Assembly (NCBI GenBank): GCA_002897115.2
Contig: BCIH01000003.1
Coordinates: forward strand, 1,364,503-1,398,178
Length of the DNA: 33,676 bases
Source: Prototheca cutis
Taxonomy: Eukaryota > Chlorophyta > Trebouxiophyceae > Chlorellales > Chlorellaceae
Reading direction: 5' to 3'
How positions within the stretch are numbered: position 1 is the stretch's first letter; each line of letters opens with the position of its first letter. Shown piece after piece: positions 1 to 11,497 of the stretch. The notes under the pieces were generated by a model, which saw only the letters and a program-made list of their open reading frames with translations, was not told where the DNA came from and searched no databases. Made by a program: the position numbers and the translations under genes.

Positions 1-36
<36 letters not shown>

Positions 37-193
37 GCCTATGAGGTGCTGGGATGCTTTGGGTGCGGGGGAAGGCAGTGGTCATGAGTGACAGGGCAGG
101 GCCTGGTGTAAATGCGCGTGAGAGAGAGAGAGAGGTCCCTCCCTATCCTAGCCTCCATGCCCTTTTGCACGAAACTTGTCGTCACAAATTCAG
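1..193 (+). other. Probable intron of the phospholipase gene, with G34 run and GA repeat
   Basis: The window opens with 34 uninterrupted G. It continues through a short GA repeat (about 120-133) to a 3' splice site TTCAG at 189-193. No exon could be supported here, so it is read as the intron before the exon at 194. The true length of the G run is unknown because it touches the window edge. Confidence 0.45.
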
Positions 194-2407
194 GTGATGC
201 TGCACCGAGGAAGCTCCCGCCACGAAATTTGGCAGGCTGCCCGTGCCTCTTCAGGTGAGGTTCCCCCCGGCGGCTGAAGCAGTGGTTTATCATTGCATCA
301 CACACTGGGAGGGAGGGATCATAGTTCTTCTTTCTTCCCCTCCCAGGCGGTACACATTCCACGTTTAAGAAGTGGGGGAAAGCCTGCATGTGTGGTTCGC
401 ACAGNGATGTTCTGGTGGGCAATTTCTCCCCGGGAGGCTCCATGCCCCATTCTGAACTCTAACAGGCCNCCCCTGCCCCAATTCACAAAAAAGGACGAAC
501 AACTCAATTCCTCTCCACACGCAGCTGCGACATACTATCTGGACGGTTTTGAGTGTCGGGGCGACCGTTTCCAGGACGGGGCACTGACCGTGAACAACCC
601 GACGCTGCTGGCGGTCCAAGAGGCGCAGCTGCTGTGGCCCGGCACGCCTCTGGAGGTGCTGGTGTCTGTTGGCACCGGCGCAGTGGCCTCGGTGCCGCGG
701 CCGTCGGCGGTTTCGGCCTTTGTGGAGACTGGGTCCATCCTCATCGAATCTGCCACCGACGTCGATCGTGTCGCCGAAGCCATGGCCGCTGTCACGCACC
801 TGATCCCGGGGCTGCAATACTTTAGGAAAGAATAATAGCCATGTGGTGTCGTGGTTGACTGGATTTGATGTCCTTGTTTCTTCTTTGGAAGGGGGTGGGT
901 GGACACACATTGCACGATCCCAGCACCTTGCGCCGTGCACCACCACAGCGCTGCTCCACCCATCACAAATCCCGGCAAACTGCTGCGCAGGTTTCAGCCC
1001 ATGGACCCGCGGTGTCAGATGGGCTTGGACGAGATCCGGCCCGAGGAGTGGGCCAAGCTCGAGGCCGCCACAGATGAATACATCGCATCTGCTTCCAAAC
1101 GTTTGGATGCGGCAAGCCAGGCCCTGCTCAAGGTTTGCCTGGGTGGCCAACCGTTGTTGTTTGGATGTTGAGGGGTTGGACTGGAACTTTTTGAAAGGGT
1201 TACNTAGCACTGCACCCNGATGAGCTTGTTTTGGCACCAATGTGCACGTCGCAAGCTGGTGTTGTGGGTCAGGCACTTGGAAGGCACATGTCTGTACCAC
1301 GACAACGCAGGGTCTCCCCTTGACGACATCATCGGCCGCGGAGCGGCTGGAGCAGTCCATGGCGGCACAGCCATCCGGCAGCGGGGGCAACCCCATGCGC
1401 TGGTTGCGAATGCCGCCTGGCAGTCGGATAGCTGTGTTGCAGTGCGGTCGCATCAAAGGCGACAGTGATGCGAGGGAGCCACAGACTTTGGGCAGCGGCT
1501 TCCTGAGCCCCNGGCCAGGCATGATTGACCTGCGACGCATTCCACCTGACCAAGCAGACAGGGTCCTTGTCGTGGAAACTGAAGACCTGCTGCGACAGTG
1601 CGGTGGGCCCGGTGCCAAGGTGTTGGATGCTGGCGGGCTCGACGACGGTGCAGGTGGCGTGACGGCGGCAGCTGCTCAATCTCAGTCCCCGGTGAAACTG
1701 GGAGATGGCACTGCACTTGCGGCCNATGCGCGGCGCGCCGCATCGGCAGCAGCGGATCGACCTGGGGGCTACGAGGGCCGNTCCTCAGCCGCTGGACCTC
1801 TTGGTAGCGGTGCGACAGCCAATCAGGGCTCTGCCGAGGCCGCCGCGAACGACGACGGCACTGGCGGTGCAACTGCCCCGAGCGGCCTGGCTACGTATTT
1901 TACGTCTTGGTTCAGCCCCAGCAAGGCACCTGCCGAACCGGTCGAGCCGCCGACAGCCGAAGCCTCAGAACAAGAAATCCTGCCACGCAAGCGAGCCCGC
2001 CCCAGCCGGGTGCCAGCGGTGGCCGGCAATGCGGGAGTCCTGCTGGGCCCTGTGTTGAGCCGGGCGCTGCAGGGCCGGGAACCCCCCGTCGCAGCGCTGT
2101 GCCTGGACTTGCCATGCACGGCTGACGGGAGCATGGTGCTGAGCTACCGTCACGAAATGCACGCTGTGCTCGCTAACAGTGTGTCGGGGAAGAGAGGGGG
2201 CTGTTTATCTGGCACTGTCGTCCCAGGGCGAGTGAAAGGGCTGCGTTGCATCGTGGGACATTCAGGCAGGCTGCCGAGGGCCCCTTACCAAGGCCAACCA
2301 GCATGGCTCCATTGCTCCCATCAGTNTCNGGTCCACTGAGNGATTTNNCTAACAGTANGAAGCAACTATCGTGNTTCCTCGGGCGCCAAATGCACCTGTC
2401 TAGCCGG

Positions 2408-2453
<46 letters not shown>

Positions 2454-2981
2454 NNCCNNNCCACAGGTCCTGCCGAGGCGCAATGGGAGGCAGCGGCTGG
2501 CCAGCCCCTGGCAGACTGTCTCGCCGCAGGAGCGGCTGTGCCGCTGCGTGGAGGTGAGGAGCGGCTGTCTGTGCTTCATCGGCACACGCACTGGGCTGGA
2601 GGTGACGCTGCCGTGAGCACGTGGCTGCTGCGGCACTGCCGGCCCGATGCCCTGGCCTCCCCGGGGTCGTTGGCGCAGTGCCCCGTCCTGGCCGGCTGCA
2701 TCGTCCTCGCACGGGGCCCGTTGGCTCCGGGGTGGGTCGATGTGCTGCTCCATGCCGCTCGGGCAGCTGCAGTGGTGTGTGGGCTCGAGCCATCCAAGGC
2801 ACAGCAGCCGCCAGCGGGGGATTCGCCTGGCGCCGACCTTGACGGCATACCGTCGGTGGTCTGGGAACCTCTTTGGCAGGCGTTGCTGGCAGGTCAGCCG
2901 CTGTCCACGGCTCTCAAGGCTGGTGTCGGCTTGCGCTGCCACTACCTGGACATGCAAGGCAGCATTGTGACCCTGGATTGA
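194..2981 (+). CDS. Patatin-like phospholipase A, plant PLA I type (3' part, cut at left window edge)
   Basis: Exons modelled at 194-254, 525-825, 991-1132, 1311-2178 and 2467-2981 join in phase to about 628 codons ending at TGA 2979-2981. The first two exons carry the patatin C-terminal half: a stretch reading WQAARASSA, then FQDGALTVNNP with the catalytic Asp of the DGA motif near position 570, then VSVGTG. The third exon continues with FQPMDPRCQMGLDE. This order matches the acyl hydrolase domain of plant phospholipase A I and of PNPLA8-type iPLA2, which release fatty acids from membrane glycerolipids. The nucleophile-elbow Ser (GXSXG) and any N-terminal LRRs should lie left of the window. 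The long exon 1311-2178 is mostly low-complexity Ala, Gly and Pro, with a few n bases; I recognise no domain in it. The donor after 825 reads GA rather than GT. Family assignment is secure; lipid specificity is unknown. Confidence 0.85.
2410..2466 (+). repeat. Poly-C tract (44 C, then n-interrupted) at a 3' splice site
   Basis: Positions 2410-2453 are all C, followed by nnccnnn and CCACAG ending at 2466, the acceptor of the last phospholipase exon. The C run takes the place of the polypyrimidine tract of the intron 2179-2466. The n bases directly after it suggest the sequencer slipped here, so the length is approximate. Confidence 0.85.
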
Positions 2982-3234
2982 CGACGATGACAAGATAGGC
3001 TCTCCTCTGCGACGCCAACTCAACGCAGATGGGTCCCTGACTGTACCACTCTTCGTACCATGCATCGATCCGGGCCTAATTGGTGATGGCATTAAATGCA
3101 ACGCTCCTATGCGATAGGGACACTAGCAAGCCGGCTCTGGAAATGAGGAAAAAAGCTATAATGTAGACAGATGTATGTGCATGCAAAGATGACCAAACCC
3201 AGGGACAGCAGCGGCCTGGTGAGTCGGGACACTC
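2982..3234. other. Short convergent intergenic region
   Basis: This is the gap between the stop codons of the phospholipase gene (+) and the villin-like gene (-). It must hold both 3' UTRs and polyadenylation sites. No further gene is seen. Confidence 0.6.
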
Positions 3235-5253
3235 TCAGAACAAGCCGGCATCGCGCTTGGCTGCCAGCCGGCGCCAGCCTGGCATCGCTGTGAATTCTGC
3301 CCGCGTCTTGCCAAAGACCTGTGGTGGTGGGAATGGAGGAGTCGCTGATCTGACACTTGATTGATCGTCGTTAAGAGAGAAGCATAGTATGTTTGGAGGT
3401 CCCGCCACCCTTCCCGCCTCCATCCAATATGCGCGACAAACACAGAAGCACAGACCTTTTCAAAGTCACCCTCAGACAAGTAGTCCTCCTTCCTCGTCAT
3501 GTCAATGCCACTCTCCGCACGCAGGCCTATGGAGAATCCAGAGTGCAGTGTGATGGTTGTGATACCGTCGCAGACATGTTTCATTCCTCCAAAGATCTCT
3601 CGGCGACAGACCAAATCGGGCCCCACTCTTGGCAGGGAGCAAGGGACCCTTCTCTGCGCGAGCGACATGCAGTCCCCTACTGAACCAGCAGTTCCTTCTT
3701 GTGCACACTCACCTTTGAGCTCCTCGTACTCAAACAGCTTGTCTTCTGGAAGAACCGTCGCGGAAGACAGGCTCGGCGCGGCCGGCGCCACCGCCGTGGG
3801 GGCACCCCACGCCTTGGCCGCGTCCGCCAGGTAGTTGGAAGCCTGCATCCATTGCAACGGGTGCGGCAATGGTTGGTCTTGGAAATGGCAGTTTCCGGGC
3901 ATGCTGAGCGCATACCATGCATGCAAGCTACACAGCCTGCACGATGGATTCGATTGCTCACTAGACCACAGAACACATCAACGAAAGGTCACTCACGGCG
4001 GAGGTGGCTCCAGACTTTGGAGGCGCAGACACTGCGATTTCTGCCGCAGCCTGAAGTGCTGCCTTGGCCTCCGCGGCCGTCATGGGCTTGTCCTCGGAAA
4101 CTGGAGCGGTGGGCTCGGGGGCCGCAGCGGCAGCGGCGGTGGACTCGTCAGGGTTGGGACTCGGAGTGTGCTCTGTTTCAGCTTCGTCAGGCTCGTCCGC
4201 AGCCACAGCAGGGGCCTCCTCCTTGACGGCAACTTGCTCTGTGGGCGTCTCCTCGACGGCGGCGCTTTGCTCTTTTTCTGCCACCGCGGCCCCAGGGTCG
4301 GCCAGAGGCTCCGAGGTCAGATCCTCTGGGCCCGCTGGCGGGGTTGCGCCGGTCGGCCGTACGGCCTCCTTGGTGGGCTCCGCATCCTCGGGCTGCGCCG
4401 TCTCCTCCTTGGGCTCAGCTGGAGCATCAGCGCTGTCACAGATGGCGGGCTTGGCGTCAGCACCAGCAGCCTCAGGCGAAAGGCCATCGGCATCGGCACT
4501 GTCCCCCGCTGCAGGATCAGCCGCAGCCTCAGCGGTGGCTGCGGCAGCCTTGGCTTGCTCCTGCTTCTTTTTCTTCTTCTCCCGCTTCTTGCTGGCCTTG
4601 CTGGCCGGTGACTGGGATCCAAGGGGCTTGACAGCTGCTTCCTGGACAGCCAGCGGCTGCTGCTCCGCCGCCTCAGTCTCAGGCAAGGTGTCCATGGCCT
4701 GCAGGGTTGTGATCACAGGACACTCAGATCCAGGCATTGCCGCACAAACCCGTGTCCATAATGGGTCCCTGATTCACCTCCTGTCCCAATGAAACTCACA
4801 GCCAGGAACGCCTCAGACTCCGAGCCCTCCATGTGGAACAGGCTGGCCGCTACTTCCGGCAGCTTCTCCGCGAGCTCAGAGGCGTGACGTTGAGCTGCTT
4901 CTTTAGCTTCCTGAAAGGTGTAAGAGACGTTCCAGAGCACCGGATCAGTTGGGACACGCGCGTCGATGCAACAAGCATTGCCCACCGGCCAGGTCGCACT
5001 CACGCTCGTGGCGGACTCCCCGACCCAGGCAAAGACCATGCGCGGCTGAGTGGCCCCCAGCACGACATAGGCGAGATCTGGAAAATGGTGACAAGGGGAC
5101 CGTTACATGCACTATTGATTGCACGTAAATGTACATGGCAGGCCAGGCCAGGTGAGCATACGACGCACCGGAATCCAACGTGTTGGTTGGGCGGGACACC
5201 TCCTGCACGGTCCCCTCCCGGGACACCTCCCACATTTGCATGGACACCGTCAT
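3235..5253 (-). CDS. Villin-like actin-binding protein: one gelsolin repeat plus villin headpiece
   Basis: Seven exons (5253-5169, 5077-5004, 4910-4800, 4698-3997, 3842-3713, 3526-3456, 3318-3235) join in phase to 418 residues. Residues 5-97 form one gelsolin-like repeat: MWEVS opening strand, LDSDLAYVVLG, FAWVGESATSEAKEAA and a closing SEAFLA. Residues 98-324 are an Ala/Glu/Pro-rich linker with one Lys-rich patch (KKREKKKKK). The last ~60 residues are a villin headpiece, with FEYEELK, GIDMTRKEDYLSEGDFEKV and the C-terminal core ending in WRRLAAKRDAGLF. In known headpieces the final basic helix and Trp bind F-actin. Typical villins have three to six gelsolin repeats, so this is short. The ATG at 5253 is the first in-frame ATG after an upstream stop in the same open stretch, but an undetected 5' exon cannot be excluded. 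Likely role: actin side binding in the cytoplasm. Confidence 0.85.
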
Positions 5254-6185
5254 GACTAGCCTTTGATCAGATTCCTCGCTCGAAAGCGTGACGACGAGAA
5301 TGACCTTTGTGCTCGGTGGATTCCCATTGATAACTGGTGTTGCAACACCCCCGTCCGGCCGCGCGCTCGTCGCTCATGGCGCGGTCCACCCACATGATCG
5401 GAACTGAACTCTCGGCTCCACGCTACCAAGGCACCCACAAACGCAACAGAAACATTCGCATGCCTCAGAGGGTAATTCCGCTTTCATTTCTACAATTCGT
5501 TCGTCGTTGGTCAAGTACGAGTATGGGACGAGAGACTTCGGTGTTGCCAGGGTCTTGCAGAATGGAGAGGTGGGAACTCGGGTGTGTCCTCTGCATCCTT
5601 GCAGTTGTTGATGGAAGATGTTGAAGTCGCATCTCATACGAAAGTCCGCTGTCCATAACATCTGGGAATCAATCGATCTGGGGCAATGCTGGCCAGTCAT
5701 GGGCCCATGATCCACCTTTGTGATCAATCTGGCGAGGACTGTTCCTGAGGGAGGGGATCAGCAGCACCAGGAAAATGCAAGATTGAATTGATCGTCAGTG
5801 CCATGCCTTCGCTGCCACAAGATTACGTCGTCCTGAACCTCCACGTCACCAAAACAGGCCCCAGACACCTGGCGGTATGGGCGACTTTGTTCCAGCATTT
5901 ATCCTGCTTCAGCGCCGGATTTCCGATGCATCGCCATGAAATATATCCGACAACGACTCCCTGTTGTTTTAAGAGCATGGTTCATGTGCCATGCAGGACA
6001 TTTCCTCCCACAGTTGTTGGCAGCTGCTGGCACCGGGGGCGGTGGCCTGTCGCTTGGCGGTTCGAATTTTTGTTCACTGATCCTGCTCCGACCTCGCCGG
6101 CGACATCAAATGGAAGCAGGGCGGGCCCTGATCACAACAGACTGGGCACTGTGAGAGTGGATCACGGAAGTTGTGTAGGTACTCG
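5254..6185. other. Divergent intergenic region (promoters of villin-like and TOG genes)
   Basis: These 932 bases lie between two divergently oriented start codons and probably contain both promoters and 5' UTRs. Minus-strand reading frames exist at 5374-5727 and 5465-5656, but they show no recognisable domain and no clear splice junction into the villin-like gene. No RNA gene was found. Confidence 0.5.
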
Positions 6186-8207
6186 ATGGTCCTCACTCGT
6201 GGGCAGCTGCAGAGAGCGGCTGCCGATCAGGGCAGCCAGCCTTCGGAGCCGTGCTCGCAGGCAATCGTCCCTGCCGAGGCGGCCCAGCCCGCCGTGCTCC
6301 AGGAACTCACCACGAACGTACCTCCGCCCGGTATGCCCCAAAAGGAGGACACTCGGGATCCCCCAGCGGCGCAGATGCCCCCCATGGCCAAGAAACCTGT
6401 GGTGCGCCTGGGAAGGCGTTGGATCGTTGTCGGTCGGGACCAAGCAATGCTCGCTCCCCATGGCGGCCTTCCACGGGGCGATCTCAGCGGATCTCGAACG
6501 ATTTCTCGGATGTGTGCTTGATGTGTGATTGATTTATCCTTGGTCTTGCTGTTGCAGAGCTGCAAAGCATGTGAAGTCCAGCGCTAGGCACTGACCCCAA
6601 CCCCCCAGGGCGAGGACCGTCCCCTGAAACCCCTTCCCGCGGTGGCGCAGCAGACGGACAAGCTGCCCGACGGACCCGAGCCCGTGGCCGTAGAGATCCA
6701 GTATGTTCCCCGGGAGGAATTAACCCCAGTGGGGGGGGACCTCGCTGCCGCGCTGGCCGGCGCGGCGGCTGCTCTGACCGCGGCCGACTGGGTGGCTGTC
6801 TGCGGCGGCCTGACCACAGTCCGCCAGCTGGCAGTCCATGGACCAGCCGACCTTCTCATTCAACAGCTGTGAGTCTGATTTTGCCCGGGGATTTGGGCCC
6901 TGTGGAGATCCTTTCAGCGGACCAGCACCACAAGAGTCTCGTTCTAACTGTGCCGCCACTCACGCGTACCGGCTGTCTGGCGCCCTTGCACCGCAGGGCC
7001 ACCCTGGTCCCGGCCATCCTCAAGTCTGTGAGGAGCCTCAGGAGTGCGCTCACAAAGGCGCGGCATGCATTGTTGTGATGCTGCCGAGGTGCTGTGCGGG
7101 ATGTCTGGGTCAGGTGGTGCCGAGCTGCGGCTTGTGTTCTTATGGCTAAGTTGATCCACGCCCTGAACGGCCGTGCATGTCCCTGCAGGCCGACTGCACA
7201 GGTCTTTCATCCTCCCACACACCCACAAATGTACGACTGCAGACCGCCATCATGACTGTGGGAGATCTGTATTTGTCGCTGGGTGACGCGATGTTGGCCC
7301 AGTCGGACATCGGGGGTGCCGCCGCGCCGGCCACCAGCCTGCTGTGCTCGCTCCTGCTCAAGGCAGGGTCCACGGAGAAGCAGTTTGTCGTCGTGGAGGC
7401 ACAGCGAGCCCTTGAGGTGAGGGGGTTCCAGGCCTTGTTCACTGATACAGCTTTTCCTGAAGTTGTGTGTTCGTGTGTTCATGCACATGGGCATGTGCGT
7501 GTGACAGCACGCACACGCACACACACGCGCGCGCGCATACACAAGCAGACAACAACGCATGCATTTCCTTCCGCTGCAGTGCATGGCTGATAGCCTGGAT
7601 GCTGTGCAGCTGACACCGTTGCTGCTGCCGTACACCGAACACAAGAACCCGAAAGTCCGGGGGCAGGCTGCCCGCACGCTGGCCAGGAGTCAAGCCCGGC
7701 TGCAGGTGCGGGGACGACCGAGGGCGCTCTTGTTCGTTGTTATCGAGGGGAGTACAACCTGTTTTGCCGGGTGTCCGTGCTTGCTTTTGTGCAGCCGCGT
7801 GATGGCACCTGCGGCGCTTTGGCCCTCAACCGCTTGCACCTCCCCTCGGCCCCCAAAAATTCCCCAAGACCAGCAGCCACCTTGCTCCCTTTAAACAAAA
7901 ACGATAAAAGGGCCAGGCCGAACTGGGTGTGGACCTCGCCACGCTGCTCGGGGCAGCCGGCCGCCTGTTGACCGACAACACGCCCGAGGCAAGGGAAGGT
8001 GCCAAGAAGCTGCTGGCCCTGGTCCAGGCCGGATTTGCCGTGGCACCGCCCGCCACCGACGCGCAGCCCGCGCCGGCCGAGACGGCGGCCGCAGGCGATG
8101 AGGATGATGCGCCGCAGCCCACGCCTTGGGAGTCTTTCTGCAGGGCTGTGCTCCCCGGCAGCACTGCCATTGCGGTGCTGAAGCAGGTGCTCAAGGAGGG
8201 CTGCTAA
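6186..8207 (+). CDS. TOG/CLASP_N-domain (HEAT repeat) microtubule-associated protein
   Basis: Exons 6186-6401, 6609-6868, 6997-7057, 7243-7416, 7580-7705 and 7917-8207 join to 375 residues. After a polar N-terminus of about 100 residues, the core is an array of HEAT-like helix pairs. It contains DWVAVCGGLTTVRQLA, LVPAILKSVRSLRSAL, TAIMTVGDLYLSLGDAM, LLLKAGSTEKQFVVVEAQRAL and HKNPKVRGQAARTLARS. This order matches the single TOG domain of the small plant and animal CLASP_N/TOGARAM-type proteins, which bind tubulin. The C-terminus (7917-8207) adds a helical segment and an acidic linker. The join 7057/7243 gives the expected SALTKTAIMT only if the donor is GC, so that intron is GC-AG. The first exon and ATG 6186 are inferred from frame and a GTGCGC donor; the core is well supported. 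Confidence 0.75.
7498..7556 (+). repeat. Degenerate CA/CG dinucleotide repeat in TOG-gene intron
   Basis: An alternating purine-pyrimidine tract (mixed CA and CG units) lies shortly before the 3' splice site at 7579. It is the same kind of sequence as the longer CA arrays before acceptors in HISN4 and the receptor gene. Confidence 0.6.
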
Positions 8208-8604
8208 CAGTTGGTCCCGGCCAGTGGGCCTTTGATCCCGGCAAGCAAGCACTGGAGGGGAACACTGACCGAATCGTTACCCTGGCTGGCTGCACAGTCC
8301 GTTGGTTGCTTGCTCGTTTGTATGGGAAAAGAGCTCAATCAATGAACCCACGTGCTGCCTGTCGAATCCCATGGCCTATAGCATTTTACACATACGAATG
8401 GTTGGAGGGGAAAACAACATTGGCGTCAAGAAATTGGACTGATTCGAGACTGGCATCTGCCGGGGGGGGTGTAGGCCGCCAGTTTAGCGGGATGAGATGC
8501 GGGTTTCGAGGGTTGTGGAGTGAAAGCAACCATGACGCATCGCCCGGCGCCTCATTCCCCGTGAAGCCGTTCGTCCGTCCAGAAGCGGCTCATGCACCGT
8601 TGAT
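8208..8604. other. Convergent intergenic region
   Basis: These 397 bases lie between the stop codons of the TOG gene (+) and eRF3 (-). They must carry both 3' UTRs. I see no ORF with a recognisable product and no RNA gene. Confidence 0.6.
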
Positions 8605-11497
8605 TTAGGACGGGGCCGTGCCCTCGGGGCCTTCACCTGCGACCTGGGCCTTTGGCAGCTTGATGACCTTGCCAATGGCGATGGTCCGGCCCTCGTCACG
8701 CAGCGTGAACCGCCCCAGCTGCGGCACGACATCAAACTTCTCCACACATACAGAACGCTCCAGCGCGATCCGCACAATGGCCACCATGCCACTCTTCACA
8801 AACTTGGTCTGTTGTATTGTGGGTTGTTGTTATTGGTCGTGGGGGAGGGAAGGGGGGGACTTGTTATGGTGTTGAATATGGATCGGTGGATGATCGTTTC
8901 TGGAGCCAGGGCCATAATCATCCGTGGGCCCCCACCTCCCCAAAAACACCCCTAAGAAAACCAACCCGAAAACCCACACACGGACCTTGGTCTTCTCCTT
9001 GGTCCGGGGATCGACCTTGAAGAAGAGCTTGGACACCTCGCACTCCTCGGTGACCGAGTGGATGTGTAGGATAGCGTTGTAGCCGCCCGTCATGATCGGC
9101 TTGTGCTCCAGCAGCTCGCCCACCTGGATCTGAGCGTCAAAGTACGTAACTTCTGGCACAGGCCGCACCACCGAGCTCAGCACAAAGCCGGGGGACACAT
9201 CGTCCTCCTCGACGCCCGTCACGCGAAGCTTCAGGTTTTCGCCGGGCAGCGCCGCCGCAACCTCCGTGTCGTCCTGCAACACCGCCGTCACCTTGACCTG
9301 GGTCCTGCAGGGGTAGATTTTTTAAAATTCTTAGCATTGAATTCGTTTTCTTGTTTACGAAAACGAGTATGGGACTGAGCTGCTGTGCAAAGGAGGGGAT
9401 GATCGGGAGGTCCCCCCCCTTGTGCCTCCCCCCCCTTGTGCCTCCCCCCAGCAAAGGATCGGATCAGGCTTCCGGACCATGGCACCACCTTCCATGCAGC
9501 TTCCCACTACTGACAAACCTGCTGGGCATGATGAGCAGCGTGTCGCCGCGCTTGACCACCCCGGCCTCGCTCTTGCCCATCAGCACCGTGCCCATCTCCC
9601 TGAGTGTGTTGTGGGTGTTGGCATGGTTTAGAAAGGACGAAAGCCGGCTCATGATGGATGCGGGGCTGCACAAACAGGCACGCATGCCCTCTAAACCCAG
9701 GTGCCCCACTCACTTGTACGAGTCGATGATGGGCATGCGGAAGGGGGCATAGGGGTCACGGGCCGTCGGCGCCACGGCGTCCAACACATCAAACAGCGGC
9801 GGGCCCTGCACTTGACGGTTGTTGAGAATCAGTGAGGAGGGTGTGAACAGTAGGGCAAAATATGGCCTGCTTTTTGCTGTACGGGAGGGAAACAGCCGTC
9901 CAGCATGCACCAACCCTGCACCCACTCCTTCACATCGCCAGCCGTCCCCCCCTCTCCACACACAGAGGAAAACCGTTCCGACCTGGTACCAGGGGCAGAT
10001 CTTGGGATCGACCACGGTCTTGAGGTTGTGGCCATAGAGCCCCGAGATTGGGAGGAAGGTGACGTCGCGCTTGGGGTTGTAGCCCGACCCCTTGAGGAAT
10101 GCGGACAGTCGCTTTTCGATGTCGTCGTAGCGATCATGGGACCAGACGCCGTCTGGCCCGACGATGGTGCTGTCATCCATCTTGTTCACCACCACCACCA
10201 GGTGCTGGACGCCCAGGGTCTTGGCCAGCTGCACGTGCTCCCGGGTCTGGCCCCCCCGCTCAAACCCCGTCTCAAACTCGCCCTTGCGTGCCGAAATGAC
10301 CAGCACGCCGACGTCGGCCTGGGCCGCACCCGAAATCATGTTTGGCACGTACGACTTGTGCCCGGGGGCGTCCAGGATGGTGTACCGCTTCTTGGGCGTC
10401 TCGAAAAATGCCCGGCCGACCTCCACCGTCTTGCCGCGCTGCCGCTCCTCCTCGTTCGTGTCCATGATGTACGCGATGTACCACGACTCGTGCTTGTGCT
10501 CCTTTGCCTCACTGTGCCGGGCGGGGCGAAGGAGGAAGGAAACGATGGAAAGGACGGTGGGATGAGGTGCCAGGTGAGCATGCCAGGAAACAGCTGACAC
10601 ACACCACTGCCGCCAACAATCTGCGACGACAGGGACAACGCACATACCGCTCGTATTTCTCCATCGTGCGCTCGTCAACGCCACCGGTCAAAACGAGGAT
10701 CTGCCCCGCACATGTCGACTTGCCGGCATCGACGTGGCCGATGAACACGACGTTCAAGTGATCACGGGGATCCTTGGCCTTAATCTCGGCCACCACCTTC
10801 TCCACCTCGGCGCGGCGAGCAGCCTGCTGCGCCTCCGTCTCCTCCGCCGCCAGCATCACGCGCTTCATCTCCTTGGACACAGTCTCCACGGCTTCGCTTG
10901 AGGCCGCAGGCGCCTCTGCGTTGTTCATGGGGGCGTAGGTACCAGAGGTTGAACGGTGTGCGTGCTGGATCACCCATTGGCACAGGCGAGGTGGGCTGTG
11001 CGTGTCCTCCCACCACCCACCACCACCAGCATCATAACCCCGCGCCGCGGGCCACAGCAGCCGATGACACTCCCCTGTTCCCGGCCCATACATTGGCTCA
11101 GCCCACACAACAACAACAAGAGGACAGGCATCTTCATGCTCCCGACATGCACCCCACACCCTTTCCCGGTCAACTCCCCACTCCTTGCCATCACAACCCA
11201 GCGCGCACCCTTGGCGGGGGGAGCCTCCTGCTTGGGCTCTGGGGCCGGCTCGGGAGCCGATGGCGCGGTGCTCGGCTCATTGGGGGCTTGGGGTGGCTGG
11301 GGCGCGGGCTCCGGGGCAGCGGGTCGGGCAGGGCCCGGCTCTGGCGCCGGTGGGCCAAGCGGGGCAAAGTTGCCGGGCGTGAACGATGACGCCCCCGGGC
11401 TGAATGTGAATGTCGACGCCATGGGGTTGAGCTTGGGTGCCGCAGGGGGCTGGTAAGTGATCTGCTCCTCAGCCTGGTCCTCCCAGGAGTCCGCCAT
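8605..11497 (-). CDS. eRF3: Eukaryotic peptide chain release factor GTP-binding subunit eRF3
   Basis: Seven exons (11497-11209, 10915-10648, 10511-9983, 9805-9714, 9599-9519, 9304-8986, 8808-8605) join in phase to 593 residues. The GTPase domain shows G1 GHVDAGKS (about residues 156-163), a switch region with MDTNEEER, G3 DAPGH, G4 NKMD and G5 PISG. EF-Tu-like domains 2 and 3 follow (GDTLLIMPS, RVTGVEEDDVSPGFVLSS, LGRFTLRDEGRTIAIGKV). These are eRF3 signatures rather than eEF1A or HBS1. With eRF1 it terminates translation in the cytosol by GTP hydrolysis. The N-terminus is Pro/Ala-rich, not Gln/Asn-rich as in yeast Sup35, and carries two overlapping PAM2-like motifs (residues 23-41) that in animal eRF3 bind poly(A)-binding protein. 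All junctions use GT-AG. Confidence 0.95.
9411..9450. repeat. Short C-rich tandem duplication in eRF3 intron
   Basis: A unit of C-run plus TTGTGCCTC occurs twice in tandem within the intron 9518-9305. It looks like simple slippage; no function is apparent. Confidence 0.5.

Noticed and set aside
1..34. Telomere-like or vector end
   Set aside because: A pure G run with no TTTAGGG-type unit; it resembles the other intronic homopolymers in the window.
365..1618. Minus-strand frame of 417 codons
   Set aside because: It runs through exons and introns of the phospholipase gene without any recognisable sequence.
5374..5727. Possible upstream exon of the villin-like gene
   Set aside because: No gelsolin-like motif and no in-phase splice junction to the exon at 5253 could be found.
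6055..6080. GGTTCGAAT string resembling a tRNA B box
   Set aside because: No A box or cloverleaf arms could be built around it.
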